A stretch of 58,933 nucleotides of DNA from DASQHM01 sp035632095 (lineage in GTDB: Bacteria > Pseudomonadota > Alphaproteobacteria > Ferrovibrionales > Ferrovibrionaceae), in contig DASQHM010000064.1 in NCBI GenBank assembly GCA_035632095.1, forward strand, positions 1 to 58,933, in the 5' to 3' direction. Below, one piece after another: positions 26,419-35,198 of this stretch. Each line of letters starts with the position of its first letter. Position 1 is the stretch's first letter. The notes below the pieces were generated by a model that searched no databases, was not told the DNA's origin, and saw only the letters and a program-made list of their open reading frames with translations. The position numbers and the translations under genes are program-made.

Positions 26419-27984
26419 ATGGCTAAGGTTCGCAATGTGTTGTTCATCATGTGCGACCAGTTCCGGGCCGATCACCTCGGTTGCGCCGGCCATCCGACGT
26501 TGCGAACGCCGAACTTGGATCGGCTCGCGTCGCGCGGCGTCCGCTTCGAGCGCGCCTACGTGCAGTCGGGCGTCTGCGGCCCCTCGCGCATGTCCTACTA
26601 TACAGGCCGCTACATGATGAGCCACGGCGCGACGTGGAACCGCGTGCCGCTCAGCCTTGCCGAGTGGACCATCGCCGATTATCTGCGGCCCGCGCGGATG
26701 GATGCGGTGCTGGCGGGCAAGACCCATGTGCTGCCCGATACGGAAGGCATGGAGCGTCTCGGCATCGAGGCCGGCTCGGCGCTCGGCGCGCTCTTGCGCG
26801 AAGGCGGCTTCCGGCCGCTCGATCGCTACGATGGCCACTCGCCGCCCGGCGAGGAAAGTGGCTATCCCGCCTATCTGAGGGCTCTTGGCTATGTCTCGGA
26901 GGATCCCTGGAGCGACTACGTCATCTCGGCCGAAGGTCCCGACGGCAAGGTGGTCAGCGGCTGGCACATGCGGAACGCCCGGCTGCCCGCACGCGTCGCC
27001 GAGGAGCATTCCGAAACCGCGTACATGACCGACCAGGCGATCCGCTTCGTCGAGGACCAGGGCGGCAAGCCCTGGTTCCTGCATCTGAGCTACGTGAAGC
27101 CCCATTGGCCGTATATGGCGCCGGCGCCCTATCACGCGCTCTATGGCGCCAACCAGATTCTCCCGGTCAACAAGAGCCGGGCCGAGCTGGAAGACCAGCA
27201 TCCCGTCCTCGCCGCCTATCGCCGCCAGGAGGAATGCGTCAATTTCGCCCGCGACGACGTGGTTGCGACGGTGCGTCCCACGTATATGGGCCTCATCGCA
27301 CAGATCGATGCGCATCTCGGCCGCTTGTTCGAGACCATGCGGAAGCTCGGCCGCCTCGACGACACGCTGATCTTGTTCACCTCCGATCACGGCGACTTTC
27401 TCGGCGATCATTGGCTCGGCGAGAAGGAAATCTTCTACGAAGAGGCACTTCGGGTGCCGTTCATCGTGGCCGATCCCGATCGGGCCGCTGACGCGACGCG
27501 GGGCCGCATCGAGAGGCGCTTCGTCGAAGCCATCGACGTGCTGCCGACGTGCCTCGACGCCCTCGGGCTCGATGCGCCGCCGCAACGCATCGAAGGCCGC
27601 TCCCTGTTGCCGCTGATCCGTGGCGGCGGCGCCGACGCGTGGCGCGACGCGGTGTTCTCCGAGCTCGACTATTCGTTTCGCGAAGCGCGCGTGACCTTGA
27701 ACCGAGATCCGCGCGAATGCCGCGCCATGATGGTGCGCACCGACCGGTGGAAATATGTGCTGTGGCAGGGGTATCGCCCGCAGCTTTTCGACCTGGCCGA
27801 CGATCCGCAGGAGCTGGTCGATCTTTGGGACGATCCGGCGCGCGCCAACGTCCGGGCGGAGATGCACGAGCGACTTTTTGCCTGGGCGCGGACTCGCGAG
27901 CTGCGCCCGACCGCGGGCGACGATTACGTCCGCCAGCGCACCGCCCAGCACAAGAAGCACGGCATCTTCTTCGGCGTTTGGTAA
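26419..27984 (+). CDS. sulfatase / phosphonate-monoester-hydrolase-like hydrolase
   Basis: 521 aa from the ATG at 26419. The metal-binding N-terminus is NVLFIMCDQFRADHLGCAGH. The CGPSR in QSGVCGPSRMSYYTGRYMMS is the sulfatase C-x-P-S-R sequence whose Cys becomes formylglycine. LILFTSDHGDFLGDHWLGEK provides the C-terminal Asp/His metal ligands. No signal peptide, so cytoplasmic; that favours a phosphonate- or sulfate-monoester hydrolase rather than an exported polysaccharide sulfatase. A formylglycine-generating enzyme is not in the window. The substrate is unknown. Confidence 0.92.
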   Translation: MAKVRNVLFIMCDQFRADHLGCAGHPTLRTPNLDRLASRGVRFERAYVQSGVCGPSRMSYYTGRYMMSHGATWNRVPLSLAEWTIADYLRPARMDAVLAGKTHVLPDTEGMERLGIEAGSALGALLREGGFRPLDRYDGHSPPGEESGYPAYLRALGYVSEDPWSDYVISAEGPDGKVVSGWHMRNARLPARVAEEHSETAYMTDQAIRFVEDQGGKPWFLHLSYVKPHWPYMAPAPYHALYGANQILPVNKSRAELEDQHPVLAAYRRQEECVNFARDDVVATVRPTYMGLIAQIDAHLGRLFETMRKLGRLDDTLILFTSDHGDFLGDHWLGEKEIFYEEALRVPFIVADPDRAADATRGRIERRFVEAIDVLPTCLDALGLDAPPQRIEGRSLLPLIRGGGADAWRDAVFSELDYSFREARVTLNRDPRECRAMMVRTDRWKYVLWQGYRPQLFDLADDPQELVDLWDDPARANVRAEMHERLFAWARTRELRPTAGDDYVRQRTAQHKKHGIFFGVW

Positions 27985-28018
27985 GGCGCCTTTGGCACGG
28001 AGGAACGGCGCCAACAGG

Positions 28019-28047
28019 TTGACGTTTACGTAAACGTCAACTATCTT
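28019..28047 (+). promoter_or_regulatory. LiuR-like operator and promoter of the beta-oxidation operon
   Basis: Positions 28019-28040 are a perfect 22-bp palindrome with left arm TTGACGTTTAC and right arm GTAAACGTCAA. The left arm also supplies a -35 (TTGACG), and 17 bp on there is TATCTT (28042-28047) as -10. An operator filling the -35/-10 spacer is how MerR-family proteins act. The MerR gene starts 65 bp beyond. A near-identical palindrome is at 55590-55611. The sequence resembles known LiuR sites of branched-chain acyl-CoA catabolism. Confidence 0.8.
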
Positions 28048-28111
28048 CTCCTTGCAGCGGGCGGGTCCGATTGGCGCGACGCGTCCAAGCCACCAGGGAG
28101 CGAGACATCCC

Positions 28112-28546
28112 GTGGGCGACACTTACACGATCACCGATCTGGCGGAGGAATTTCGGGTCACCCCCCGGACCATCCGCTTCTATGAGGACAAGAACCTGCT
28201 GCATCCCGAGCGGCAGGGCTTGAACCGCGTCTATGGCCGGCGCGACCGGGCGCGGCTGCAGCTCATTCTGCGCGGCAAGCGGCTCGGTTTCAGCCTCGCC
28301 GCCATCAAGGAAATGCTCGACCTCTACGATCTGGGCGACGGGCAGGTCGAACAGTTGCGCGTGACCCTCAGGCGCTCCCAGGAGCGGCTTGTCGAGCTCG
28401 AAAGTCAGCGCCGCGACATCAACGAGGCGATCCGCGAGCTGAAAGAGGGCATCGTTGCCTTGGAAAAGGCGCTCGCCGACAAGGGCGTGAACGGCCACGA
28501 TAGGACCGACGAGCGGGCCGCCGCCCGGGTCAAGGCCACCGTTTGA
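28112..28546 (+). CDS. liuR: MerR-family regulator, LiuR-like
   Basis: 144 aa from the GTG at 28112, which has GGAG about 11 nt upstream. The MerR HTH is ITDLAEEFRVTPRTIRFYED and KNLLHPERQGLNRVYGRRDR, followed by GFSLAAIKEMLDLYDLGDGQ and a long C-terminal coiled coil (LRRSQERLVELESQRRDINE, then AIRELKEGIVALEKAL). The length, lack of a metal-binding Cys cluster and the operator just upstream fit LiuR, the regulator of leucine/isovalerate and acyl-CoA degradation. It is the first gene of the beta-oxidation operon and likely represses or activates itself and both catabolic operons. The gene symbol is by similarity only. Confidence 0.85.
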   Translation: MGDTYTITDLAEEFRVTPRTIRFYEDKNLLHPERQGLNRVYGRRDRARLQLILRGKRLGFSLAAIKEMLDLYDLGDGQVEQLRVTLRRSQERLVELESQRRDINEAIRELKEGIVALEKALADKGVNGHDRTDERAAARVKATV

Positions 28547-28608
28547 GTCTTTCGCCGCCGGGTTCCCGGCGGCGCCAACGGCCGTTCCGCGCGAAAGGAC
28601 GACAGGTC

Positions 28609-29745
28609 ATGAAGAATGTGGTCATCGCGGGCTTTTCCCGCTCACCCTTCACACTGGCCCGCAAGGGTGCGCTCGCCAAAGTGCGGCCGGATGAATTCGC
28701 GGCGCAGGTGATCAAGGGGCTGCTCGCCAAGACCGGCGTGGATCCAAAGGACCTGGAAGACGTCATCATGGGTTGCGCCTTCCCCGAGGGCGAGCAGGGA
28801 CTGAACGTGGCGCGCCTCGTAGGCTTTCTCGCCGGTCTGCCGGTCGAGACCGCGGGCACGACCGTGAACCGGTTCTGCGGTTCCTCCATGCAATCGGTGC
28901 ACATGGCAGCCGGCGCCATCCAGATGGGCGCGGGCGAGGCTTTCATCTGCGCCGGCGTTGAAAGCATGACCCGCATTCCGCTCGGCGGCTTCAATCCGGC
29001 GCCGCATCCCAAGCTCTATGCCGACTACCCGCAAGCCTATGTGTCCATGGGCGTGACCGCTGAGAACCTGGCGAAGCAATACAAGATCGACCGCAAGACC
29101 CAGCAGCAGATGGCGGTGGAGAGTCACGCCAAGGCCGCGGCGGCGCAGGCGGCCGGCAAATTCGACGACGAGATCGTCGCCATCGTCGACGGCAATACGC
29201 GCATCGACAAGGATGGCACCATCAGGGCCGGCACCACGCAAGAGGCGCTCGACGGACTGGAGCCCGCCTTCGACAAGAACGGCAGCGTCACCGCCGGCAC
29301 GTCGTCGCCGCTCACCGACGGCTCCGCCGCCGTGCTGGTCTGTTCCGAGGACTATGCCAAGGCCCACGGCCTGAAGCCGCTCGCCAAGATCCGCTCCATT
29401 GCCGTCGCCGGTTGCCCGCCGGAGATCATGGGCATCGGGCCCGTGCCCGCGACCAAGAAGGCCCTGGCGCGCGCCGGCCTCAAGATCGGCGACATCGACA
29501 TCATCGAGATCAACGAGGCCTTCGCGGCCCAGGCTTGCGCCTGCTTGATCGAGGGCAAGATGCCGCAAGACCGCATCAATCTCGACGGCGGCGCGCTTGC
29601 CATGGGACACCCCCTCGGTGCCACCGGCGCCCGCATCACCGGCAAGGCCGCATCGCTGCTCAAGCGCGAGGGCAAGCAGTTCGCGCTGGCGACGCAATGC
29701 ATCGGCGGCGGCCAGGGCATCGCCACGGTGCTGGAGGCGGTGTGA
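28609..29745 (+). CDS. acetyl-CoA acyltransferase (thiolase)
   Basis: 378 aa from the ATG at 28609. It cleaves 3-ketoacyl-CoA with CoA, the last step of beta-oxidation. The nucleophilic Cys is in NRFCGSSMQSVHMAAGAIQM, the catalytic His in GGALAMGHPLGATGARITG, the second Cys in CIGGGQGIA, and NEAFAAQACACL is the NEAF block. It overlaps the next gene by 1 nt (TGATG), so the pair is translationally coupled, the usual arrangement of thiolase and dehydrogenase subunits of the beta-oxidation complex. Confidence 0.95.
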   Translation: MKNVVIAGFSRSPFTLARKGALAKVRPDEFAAQVIKGLLAKTGVDPKDLEDVIMGCAFPEGEQGLNVARLVGFLAGLPVETAGTTVNRFCGSSMQSVHMAAGAIQMGAGEAFICAGVESMTRIPLGGFNPAPHPKLYADYPQAYVSMGVTAENLAKQYKIDRKTQQQMAVESHAKAAAAQAAGKFDDEIVAIVDGNTRIDKDGTIRAGTTQEALDGLEPAFDKNGSVTAGTSSPLTDGSAAVLVCSEDYAKAHGLKPLAKIRSIAVAGCPPEIMGIGPVPATKKALARAGLKIGDIDIIEINEAFAAQACACLIEGKMPQDRINLDGGALAMGHPLGATGARITGKAASLLKREGKQFALATQCIGGGQGIATVLEAV

Positions 29746-32069
29746 TGGCGGAGCCGCAAATCCGCAAGGTCGCCGTGGTCGGCTCCGGCGTCATGGGCGC
29801 GGCCATCGCCGCCCACGCCGCCAACGCGGGCCTGCCCGTCGTCCTGCTCGATATCGTGCCGAAGGGCGCCAACGACCGGAACCAGCTTGCCGCCGGCGCC
29901 GTCGATCGGTTGCTGAAAACCAAGCCGGCGCCGCTAATGCATTCGAGCTTCGCCCGCCGCATAACGCCCGGCAACCTGGAAGATCATCTCAACCTGGTCT
30001 CGGACTGCGACTGGATCTGCGAGGCGATCGTCGAGAATCCCGACATCAAACGCGATCTCTATAAAAAGCTGAACGGCGTGCGCAAGCGCGGCTCGATCGT
30101 ATCGTCGAACACCTCGACCATTCCTTTGGGCGAACTGGTCAAGGGCCTGCCGGGCGAGTTCGCCGCCGACTTCGCCATCACGCACTTCTTCAATCCGCCG
30201 CGCTACATGCGCCTGTTGGAAGTCGTCGGCGGTTCGGCGACGCGCAAGGACGCGCTTGCCGCGCTGAAGACCTTCGGCGACGTGACGCTCGGCAAGGAAG
30301 TGGTGCCGTGCAAGGACACGCCGGGCTTCATCGCCAACCGCATCGGCATCTATTGGTCGTCGGTGGCGACGCAGCAGGCCTACGATCTCGGCCTTACCGT
30401 GGAAGAGGCGGATTCCATCGTAGGCCGCCCCATGGGCATTCCGAAAACCGGGATCTTCGGCCTCGCCGATCTCACCGGCATCGATCTCGGGCCGCACGTG
30501 GTCGCCTCGATGCTCAAGCTGCTGCCGAAGACCGACGCGTTCGTGAAGGGCTATCGCGCCGATCATCCGCTGAATGCGCTGATCCAGAAAATGATCGCCG
30601 ACGGCTACACGGGCCGGAAAGGCAAGGGCGGCTTTTATCGCGCGCGCGGCAAGGAAGTGCTCGACCTGAAGACCGGCACCTATCGCCCGGCAGAGGAGGC
30701 GCAACTCGAATCCGCAAAGGCAGGCCGCAAGGGCCTGCGCGCATTGGCCGAGCATCCGGACAAGGGCGGCAAATACGCCTGGGCGGTTCTGTCGCGCGTG
30801 CTGTCCTATGCGGCCGACCTGGTGCCGGAGATTGCCGACGATATCCTCGCCGTCGATGCTGCCATGAAGACCGGCTACGCCTGGAAATGGGGGCCGTTCG
30901 AGCAGATCGATCTGCTCGGCACGGCGTGGTTCGCCGAGCGGCTCAAGGCGGAAGGGTTGCCGATTCCGAAGATGGTGCAGGTCGCCGCCGGCCGGCCGTT
31001 CTACAAGGTCGAGGGCGACAAGGCGCTCTATCTCACGGTCAAAAGCGAGTACGCCGAAGTTCCGGTGCCGGCGGATGCGTGGACGCTCGCCGACAAAAAG
31101 CGCGGCCGCAAGCCCGTTCTCGGCAATCGCGGCGCGTCGGTCTGGGACGTGGGCGACGGCGTCGGCTGTCTCGAAATTCACACCAAGGCCAATGCGCTCG
31201 ACACCGACGTGATCGAGATCGTGAAAAAGGCCGCCAAGCTCAACACCCAGGGCTACAAAGCGCTGATCATCGGCGGCGACGCCGACAACTTCTCCCTCGG
31301 CGCCAACATCGGCCTGTTCCTGTTCGCAGCCAACCTCGCCATGTGGCCGGTGCTGGAAAACGGCTTGTCGGAAGGCCAGAACGCCTACATGGCTCTGAAG
31401 TATGCGCCGTTTCCGGTGGTGGCGGCGCCGGCCGGAATGGCGCTCGGCGGCGGTTTGGAAATTTGTTTGCATTCCTCCGCCGTGCAGGCGCACGCGGAAA
31501 CCTATATGGGCCTGGTCGAAGTCGGCGTCGGCGTGCTGCCGGGCTGGGGCGGCTGCAAGGAACTGATCACCCGCGCGCTTGCCAACAAGAAGCGCCCGGG
31601 CGGGCCGATGCCCGCGATTGCGCAGGCCTTCGAGACCATTTCGACCGCGAAGGTCTCGACCTCGGCGGCGGAAGCGCGCGATCTGCTGTTCCTGCGCCCG
31701 ACCGACGGCATCTCGATGAACCGCAAACGCCTGTTGGCCGATGCCAAGGCGCGGGCCCTGGCCATGGTCGAAGGCTACAAGGCGCCGGAGCCGGTGGAGA
31801 TCTCGCTGCCGGGCGCCACGGCGCGCGCGGCGCTCGACATGGCGGTGGAGGGCTTCGTGCTGCAAGGCAAGGCGACGGCGCACGACCGCAAAGTATCGGC
31901 CGCCGTGGCCCGCGTGCTCACCGGCGGCGACACCGACATCACCGCGACCGTGAAGGAGAAGGACCTGCTTGCGCTCGAGCGCGAAGGCTTCCTGTCGCTG
32001 CTGCGAACCGCGCCGACGCTCGACCGGGTGGAGCACATGCTCACCACCGGCAAGCCGCTGCGCAACTGA
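29745..32069 (+). CDS. 3-hydroxyacyl-CoA dehydrogenase / enoyl-CoA hydratase fusion (FadN-like order)
   Basis: 774 aa from the ATG at 29745; the open frame upstream lies inside the thiolase. Domain order is dehydrogenase first: NAD-binding VAVVGSGVMGAAIAAHAANA, catalytic His block ITHFFNPPRYMRLLEVVGGS, a C-terminal dehydrogenase half to about residue 400, then an enoyl-CoA hydratase domain with GDADNFSLGANIGLFLF and APAGMALGGGLEICLHSSAV. The order matches Bacillus FadN and is the reverse of FadB/FadJ. It hydrates enoyl-CoA and oxidises the 3-hydroxyacyl-CoA. A fusion of opposite order is in the same operon at 37621. Confidence 0.93.
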   Translation: MAEPQIRKVAVVGSGVMGAAIAAHAANAGLPVVLLDIVPKGANDRNQLAAGAVDRLLKTKPAPLMHSSFARRITPGNLEDHLNLVSDCDWICEAIVENPDIKRDLYKKLNGVRKRGSIVSSNTSTIPLGELVKGLPGEFAADFAITHFFNPPRYMRLLEVVGGSATRKDALAALKTFGDVTLGKEVVPCKDTPGFIANRIGIYWSSVATQQAYDLGLTVEEADSIVGRPMGIPKTGIFGLADLTGIDLGPHVVASMLKLLPKTDAFVKGYRADHPLNALIQKMIADGYTGRKGKGGFYRARGKEVLDLKTGTYRPAEEAQLESAKAGRKGLRALAEHPDKGGKYAWAVLSRVLSYAADLVPEIADDILAVDAAMKTGYAWKWGPFEQIDLLGTAWFAERLKAEGLPIPKMVQVAAGRPFYKVEGDKALYLTVKSEYAEVPVPADAWTLADKKRGRKPVLGNRGASVWDVGDGVGCLEIHTKANALDTDVIEIVKKAAKLNTQGYKALIIGGDADNFSLGANIGLFLFAANLAMWPVLENGLSEGQNAYMALKYAPFPVVAAPAGMALGGGLEICLHSSAVQAHAETYMGLVEVGVGVLPGWGGCKELITRALANKKRPGGPMPAIAQAFETISTAKVSTSAAEARDLLFLRPTDGISMNRKRLLADAKARALAMVEGYKAPEPVEISLPGATARAALDMAVEGFVLQGKATAHDRKVSAAVARVLTGGDTDITATVKEKDLLALEREGFLSLLRTAPTLDRVEHMLTTGKPLRN

Positions 32070-32083
32070 AGGAGTCTTGAGCG

Positions 32084-33877
32084 ATGCCCACCTATCACGC
32101 GCCGTTGAAGGACATCCGCTTCGTCCTGAACGACGTCCTGCATCTGGAGAAGTTCGCCAACCTGCCGGGCTTTGCCGACGCGACGCCGGAAACGGTGGAC
32201 GCGATCCTGGAGGGTGGCGCCAAGCTGATGGAAGAAGTGATGGCGCCGCTCAATCAGGTCGGCGACAAGGAAGGCTGCAAGTTCAGCAACGGCGAAGTGA
32301 CCACGCCCACTGGCTTCAAGGAAGCCTATCGCGAATACATCGAAGGCGGCTGGGGCGCGCTGACCGCCGATCCGGCCTATGGCGGACAAGGCCTGCCCCA
32401 CGTGCTTGGCCTGGTGCTCTCCGAGATGATGTGCTCGGCCAACATGGCGTTCGGCATGTATCCGGGCTTGAGCCACGGCGCCTATGCGGCGATCCACGCC
32501 CACGGCACGGACGAGCAGAAGAAGACCTATTTGCCGAAGCTGGTCTCGGGCGAGTGGACCGGCACCATGAACCTGACGGAGCCTCAGTGCGGCACCGACC
32601 TCGGGCTCATGCGGACCAAGGCCGAGCCGCAGGCCGACGGCAGCTACAAGATCACCGGCACAAAGATCTTCATATCGGCTGGCGAGCACGACCTGGCGGA
32701 GAATATCATTCATCTGGTGCTGGCCAAAATCGTCGGCGGCCCGCCCGGCATCCGCGGCGTCAGTCTCTTCATCGTGCCGAAGTTCATGGTGAAGGCGGAT
32801 GGCTCGCTCGGCGCGCGCAATCAAGTCGCGTGCGGCTCCATCGAGCACAAGATGGGCATTCACGGCAATTCCACCTGCGTGCTGAACTACGACGGCGCGA
32901 CCGGATATCTCATCGGCGAGCAGCACAAGGGCATGCGCGCCATGTTCACCATGATGAACGCGGCGCGCCTCGGCGTCGGCATCCAGGGGCTCGGCGTTGC
33001 CGAGGTCGCCTACCAGAACGCGGCGAATTACGCCCGCGAGCGGCTGCAGATGCGCTCCATCAGCGGCGTGAAGGCGCCGGACAAGCCGGCCGACCCCATC
33101 ATCGTGCATCCCGACATCCGCCGCATGCTCATGTCCATGAAGGCCTTCACCGAAGGCGCGCGCGCGCTGGCGTTGCAGACCGGCTTGCTCATCGATTTCG
33201 CCCATTCCCACCCGGACGAGCGCGTTCGCCGGGACTCGGACGACCTGGTAGCGCTGCTGACGCCCATGGTGAAGGCGTATTTCACGGATTACGGTTACGA
33301 ATGCGCAACCATGGCGCAGCAGGTCTACGGCGGCCACGGCTACATCCGCGAGCACGGCATGGAGCAGTTCGTGCGCGATGCGCGCATCGCCATGATCTAC
33401 GAAGGCGCCAACGGGGTTCAGGCGCTCGACCTGGTCGGCCGCAAGCTGCCGCAGAATATGGGCCGTCTGTTGCGGCAATTCTTCCATCCGCTCGACCGCT
33501 TCATCCAGGAGAACGGCGCCGACGCCAAGATCGGCAAGGATTTCGTTCTGCCCCTGGCGCGGGCCTTCGCGCGGCTGCAGCAGGCGACCGCCTGGGTGGC
33601 GGAACAGAGCCTGAAGGATCCCGATCAGGCCGGGGCCGCGTCGAGCGACTATCTCAAGCTGTTCGCCCTGGTGGCGCTCGGCCATATCTGGGCGCAGCTT
33701 GCCAAGGTCGCGCACGAGAAGCTGGCGAACGGCGCCGACGACCGCGAATTTCTCGAAGCCAAGCTCGTCACCGCCAAGTTCTTCATGGATCGGGTTTTGC
33801 CGGATACGTCCGCGCTGCTGTCCAAGGTGCTGGCCGGCGCCGAGACGCTGATGAAATTGCCTGCGGAAGCGTTTTGA
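32084..33877 (+). CDS. acyl-CoA dehydrogenase with C-terminal extension (~600 aa type)
   Basis: 597 aa, about 200 residues longer than ordinary acyl-CoA dehydrogenases. Blocks: PLKDIRFVLNDVLHLEKFAN at the start, GLPHVLGLVLSEMMCSANMA, MNLTEPQCGTDLGLMRTKAE, GIHGNSTCVLNYDGATGYLI, QQVYGGHGYIREHGMEQFVR and IAMIYEGANGVQALDLVGRK, where the Glu of YEGANGVQ is the likely base. The C-terminal ~130 residues form the extra domain (Acyl-CoA_dh_C). This layout is shared by DmdC (methylthiopropionyl-CoA) and related long-chain enzymes. Follows the fusion gene by 14 bp. Confidence 0.93.
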   Translation: MPTYHAPLKDIRFVLNDVLHLEKFANLPGFADATPETVDAILEGGAKLMEEVMAPLNQVGDKEGCKFSNGEVTTPTGFKEAYREYIEGGWGALTADPAYGGQGLPHVLGLVLSEMMCSANMAFGMYPGLSHGAYAAIHAHGTDEQKKTYLPKLVSGEWTGTMNLTEPQCGTDLGLMRTKAEPQADGSYKITGTKIFISAGEHDLAENIIHLVLAKIVGGPPGIRGVSLFIVPKFMVKADGSLGARNQVACGSIEHKMGIHGNSTCVLNYDGATGYLIGEQHKGMRAMFTMMNAARLGVGIQGLGVAEVAYQNAANYARERLQMRSISGVKAPDKPADPIIVHPDIRRMLMSMKAFTEGARALALQTGLLIDFAHSHPDERVRRDSDDLVALLTPMVKAYFTDYGYECATMAQQVYGGHGYIREHGMEQFVRDARIAMIYEGANGVQALDLVGRKLPQNMGRLLRQFFHPLDRFIQENGADAKIGKDFVLPLARAFARLQQATAWVAEQSLKDPDQAGAASSDYLKLFALVALGHIWAQLAKVAHEKLANGADDREFLEAKLVTAKFFMDRVLPDTSALLSKVLAGAETLMKLPAEAF

Positions 33878-33889
33878 GTTTGATGGAAT

Positions 33890-33960
33890 AACCACTGAGA
33901 CACAGAGACGCCGAGAGGGACACGAGACTGCTTCTCCGTGTCTCCGTGCCTCTGAGGTTT
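33890..33960. repeat. imperfect inverted repeat in the 32084-33984 gap
   Basis: Left arm ACCACTGAGACACAGAGACG (33891-33910) with following CCGAGAG pairs imperfectly with the right arm CTCCGTGTCTCCGTGCCTCT (33934-33953) with following GAGGTTT. This purine-rich CACAGAGACACAGAG type of repeat is widespread in intergenic DNA of many bacteria. It splits the operon between the long dehydrogenase and the tandem pair and could form an mRNA hairpin that tunes expression. Confidence 0.6.
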
Positions 33961-33983
33961 GATCCTGCAAGCCGAGGAACAGA

Positions 33984-35126
33984 ATGATGCTGCCGCGTAC
34001 GATCTTCACCGCCGATCACGATCTCTTCCGCGACCAGGTGCGGAAGTTCTGCGAGCGCGAGATCGCGCCGCATCATGCCAAGTGGGAGGAAGACGGCATC
34101 GTCCCGCGCTCCGCATGGCTCAAGGCGGGTGAGGCGGGTTTGCTTTGCGCCACCATGCCGGTGGAGTACGGCGGCGCCGGCGCCGACCGCTTCTACAGCG
34201 CCATCATCATGGAGGAGTTGGCGCGCATCAACGCTAGCGGTCCCGGCTTCAGTCTGCACTCGGACATCGTCGCGCCCTACATCTTGAACTACGGCTCGGA
34301 GGAGCAGAAGCGCACCTGGCTGCCGAAGATGGCGAGCGGCGAGGTGATCGGCGCCATCGCCATGACCGAACCCGGCACCGGCAGCGACCTGCAAGGTGTC
34401 CGCACCACGGCGGTGCGCGAAGGCAACAAGGATCTAATCGTCAACGGCCAGAAGACGTTCATCACCAACGGCCAGAACGCCGACCTGGTCATCGTCGTCG
34501 CCAAGACCGATCCGAAGCAGGGCGCCAAGGGCATCTCGCTGGTGCTGGTCGAGGCGACGCGTAAGGGCTTCACCAAAGGCCGCAACCTGGAAAAGATCGG
34601 CCTCAAGGCGCAGGACACCTCGGAACTTTTCTTCTCCGATGTGCGCGTGCCCGCCCGCAACTTGCTCGGCGAAGAGGGCAAGGGCTTCGCCATGCTCATG
34701 CAGGAGCTGGCCTGGGAGCGACTGCAGGTCGCCATCGGCGCAATGGCCAATGCGGAGGCGGCGCTGCAATGGACCGTCGACTACACGCGCCAGCGGAAGG
34801 CCTTCGGCCAGGCCATCGCCGAATTCCAGAACACGCGCTTCAAGCTCGCCGAGATCAAGACCGAGGTGCAGATCGGCCGGGTCTTCGTCGACCGCTGCAT
34901 CGATCTGGTGGTCAAGCGCGAGCTCGACGTCGCCACGGCCGCCATGGCGAAATACTGGACCTCGGACCTGCAGTGTCGCGTCATTGACGAGTGCCTGCAA
35001 TTGCACGGCGGCTACGGCTATATGTGGGAGTATCCCATCGCGCGCGCCTACGCGGATTCCCGCGTGCAGCGCATCTATGCCGGCACCAACGAAATCATGA
35101 AGGAACTCATCGCGCGGACCTTGTAG
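33984..35126 (+). CDS. acyl-CoA dehydrogenase, LCAD-like (tandem copy 1)
   Basis: 380 aa. Blocks: EYGGAGADRFYSAIIMEELA, AIAMTEPGTGSDLQGVRTTA, GQKTFITNGQNADLVIVVAK, KAQDTSELFFSDVRVPARNL, LQLHGGYGYMWEYPIARAYA. At the SCAD/MCAD base position it has Ala (RIYAGTNEIM), so that Glu is absent; E245 in QELAWERLQVA lies where long-chain and isovaleryl enzymes carry theirs. The next gene (35199) aligns to it almost without gaps, a tandem duplication. Probably acts on longer or branched acyl-CoA. Confidence 0.93.
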   Translation: MMLPRTIFTADHDLFRDQVRKFCEREIAPHHAKWEEDGIVPRSAWLKAGEAGLLCATMPVEYGGAGADRFYSAIIMEELARINASGPGFSLHSDIVAPYILNYGSEEQKRTWLPKMASGEVIGAIAMTEPGTGSDLQGVRTTAVREGNKDLIVNGQKTFITNGQNADLVIVVAKTDPKQGAKGISLVLVEATRKGFTKGRNLEKIGLKAQDTSELFFSDVRVPARNLLGEEGKGFAMLMQELAWERLQVAIGAMANAEAALQWTVDYTRQRKAFGQAIAEFQNTRFKLAEIKTEVQIGRVFVDRCIDLVVKRELDVATAAMAKYWTSDLQCRVIDECLQLHGGYGYMWEYPIARAYADSRVQRIYAGTNEIMKELIARTL

Positions 35127-35139
35127 TCGGCGTCAGGGC

Positions 35140-35168
35140 CTCATGCTTCGACGGGCTCAGCATGAGGC
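35140..35168. repeat. REP-like 29-bp palindrome
   Basis: CCTCATGCT, then TTCGACGGGCTC partly overlapping, then AGCATGAGG: the outer nine bases of each side are perfectly complementary around the core TCGACGGGCTC. Relatives are at 56044-56102 and 58532-58600. It lies in the 72-bp gap between the tandem dehydrogenase genes and could act as an mRNA stabiliser. Confidence 0.75.
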
Positions 35169-35198
35169 GGTAGCGATCTTCGCGTTCAGGGCAGGGAC

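Noticed and set aside
25777..28122. 781-residue open frame on the minus strand
   Set aside because: It covers the sulfatase-like gene and others antisense, with no recognisable domain; a GC-skew artefact.
29934..32036. 700-residue minus-strand frame in the FadN-like gene
   Set aside because: Antisense to a fusion enzyme with clear catalytic blocks; composition typical of a shadow frame.
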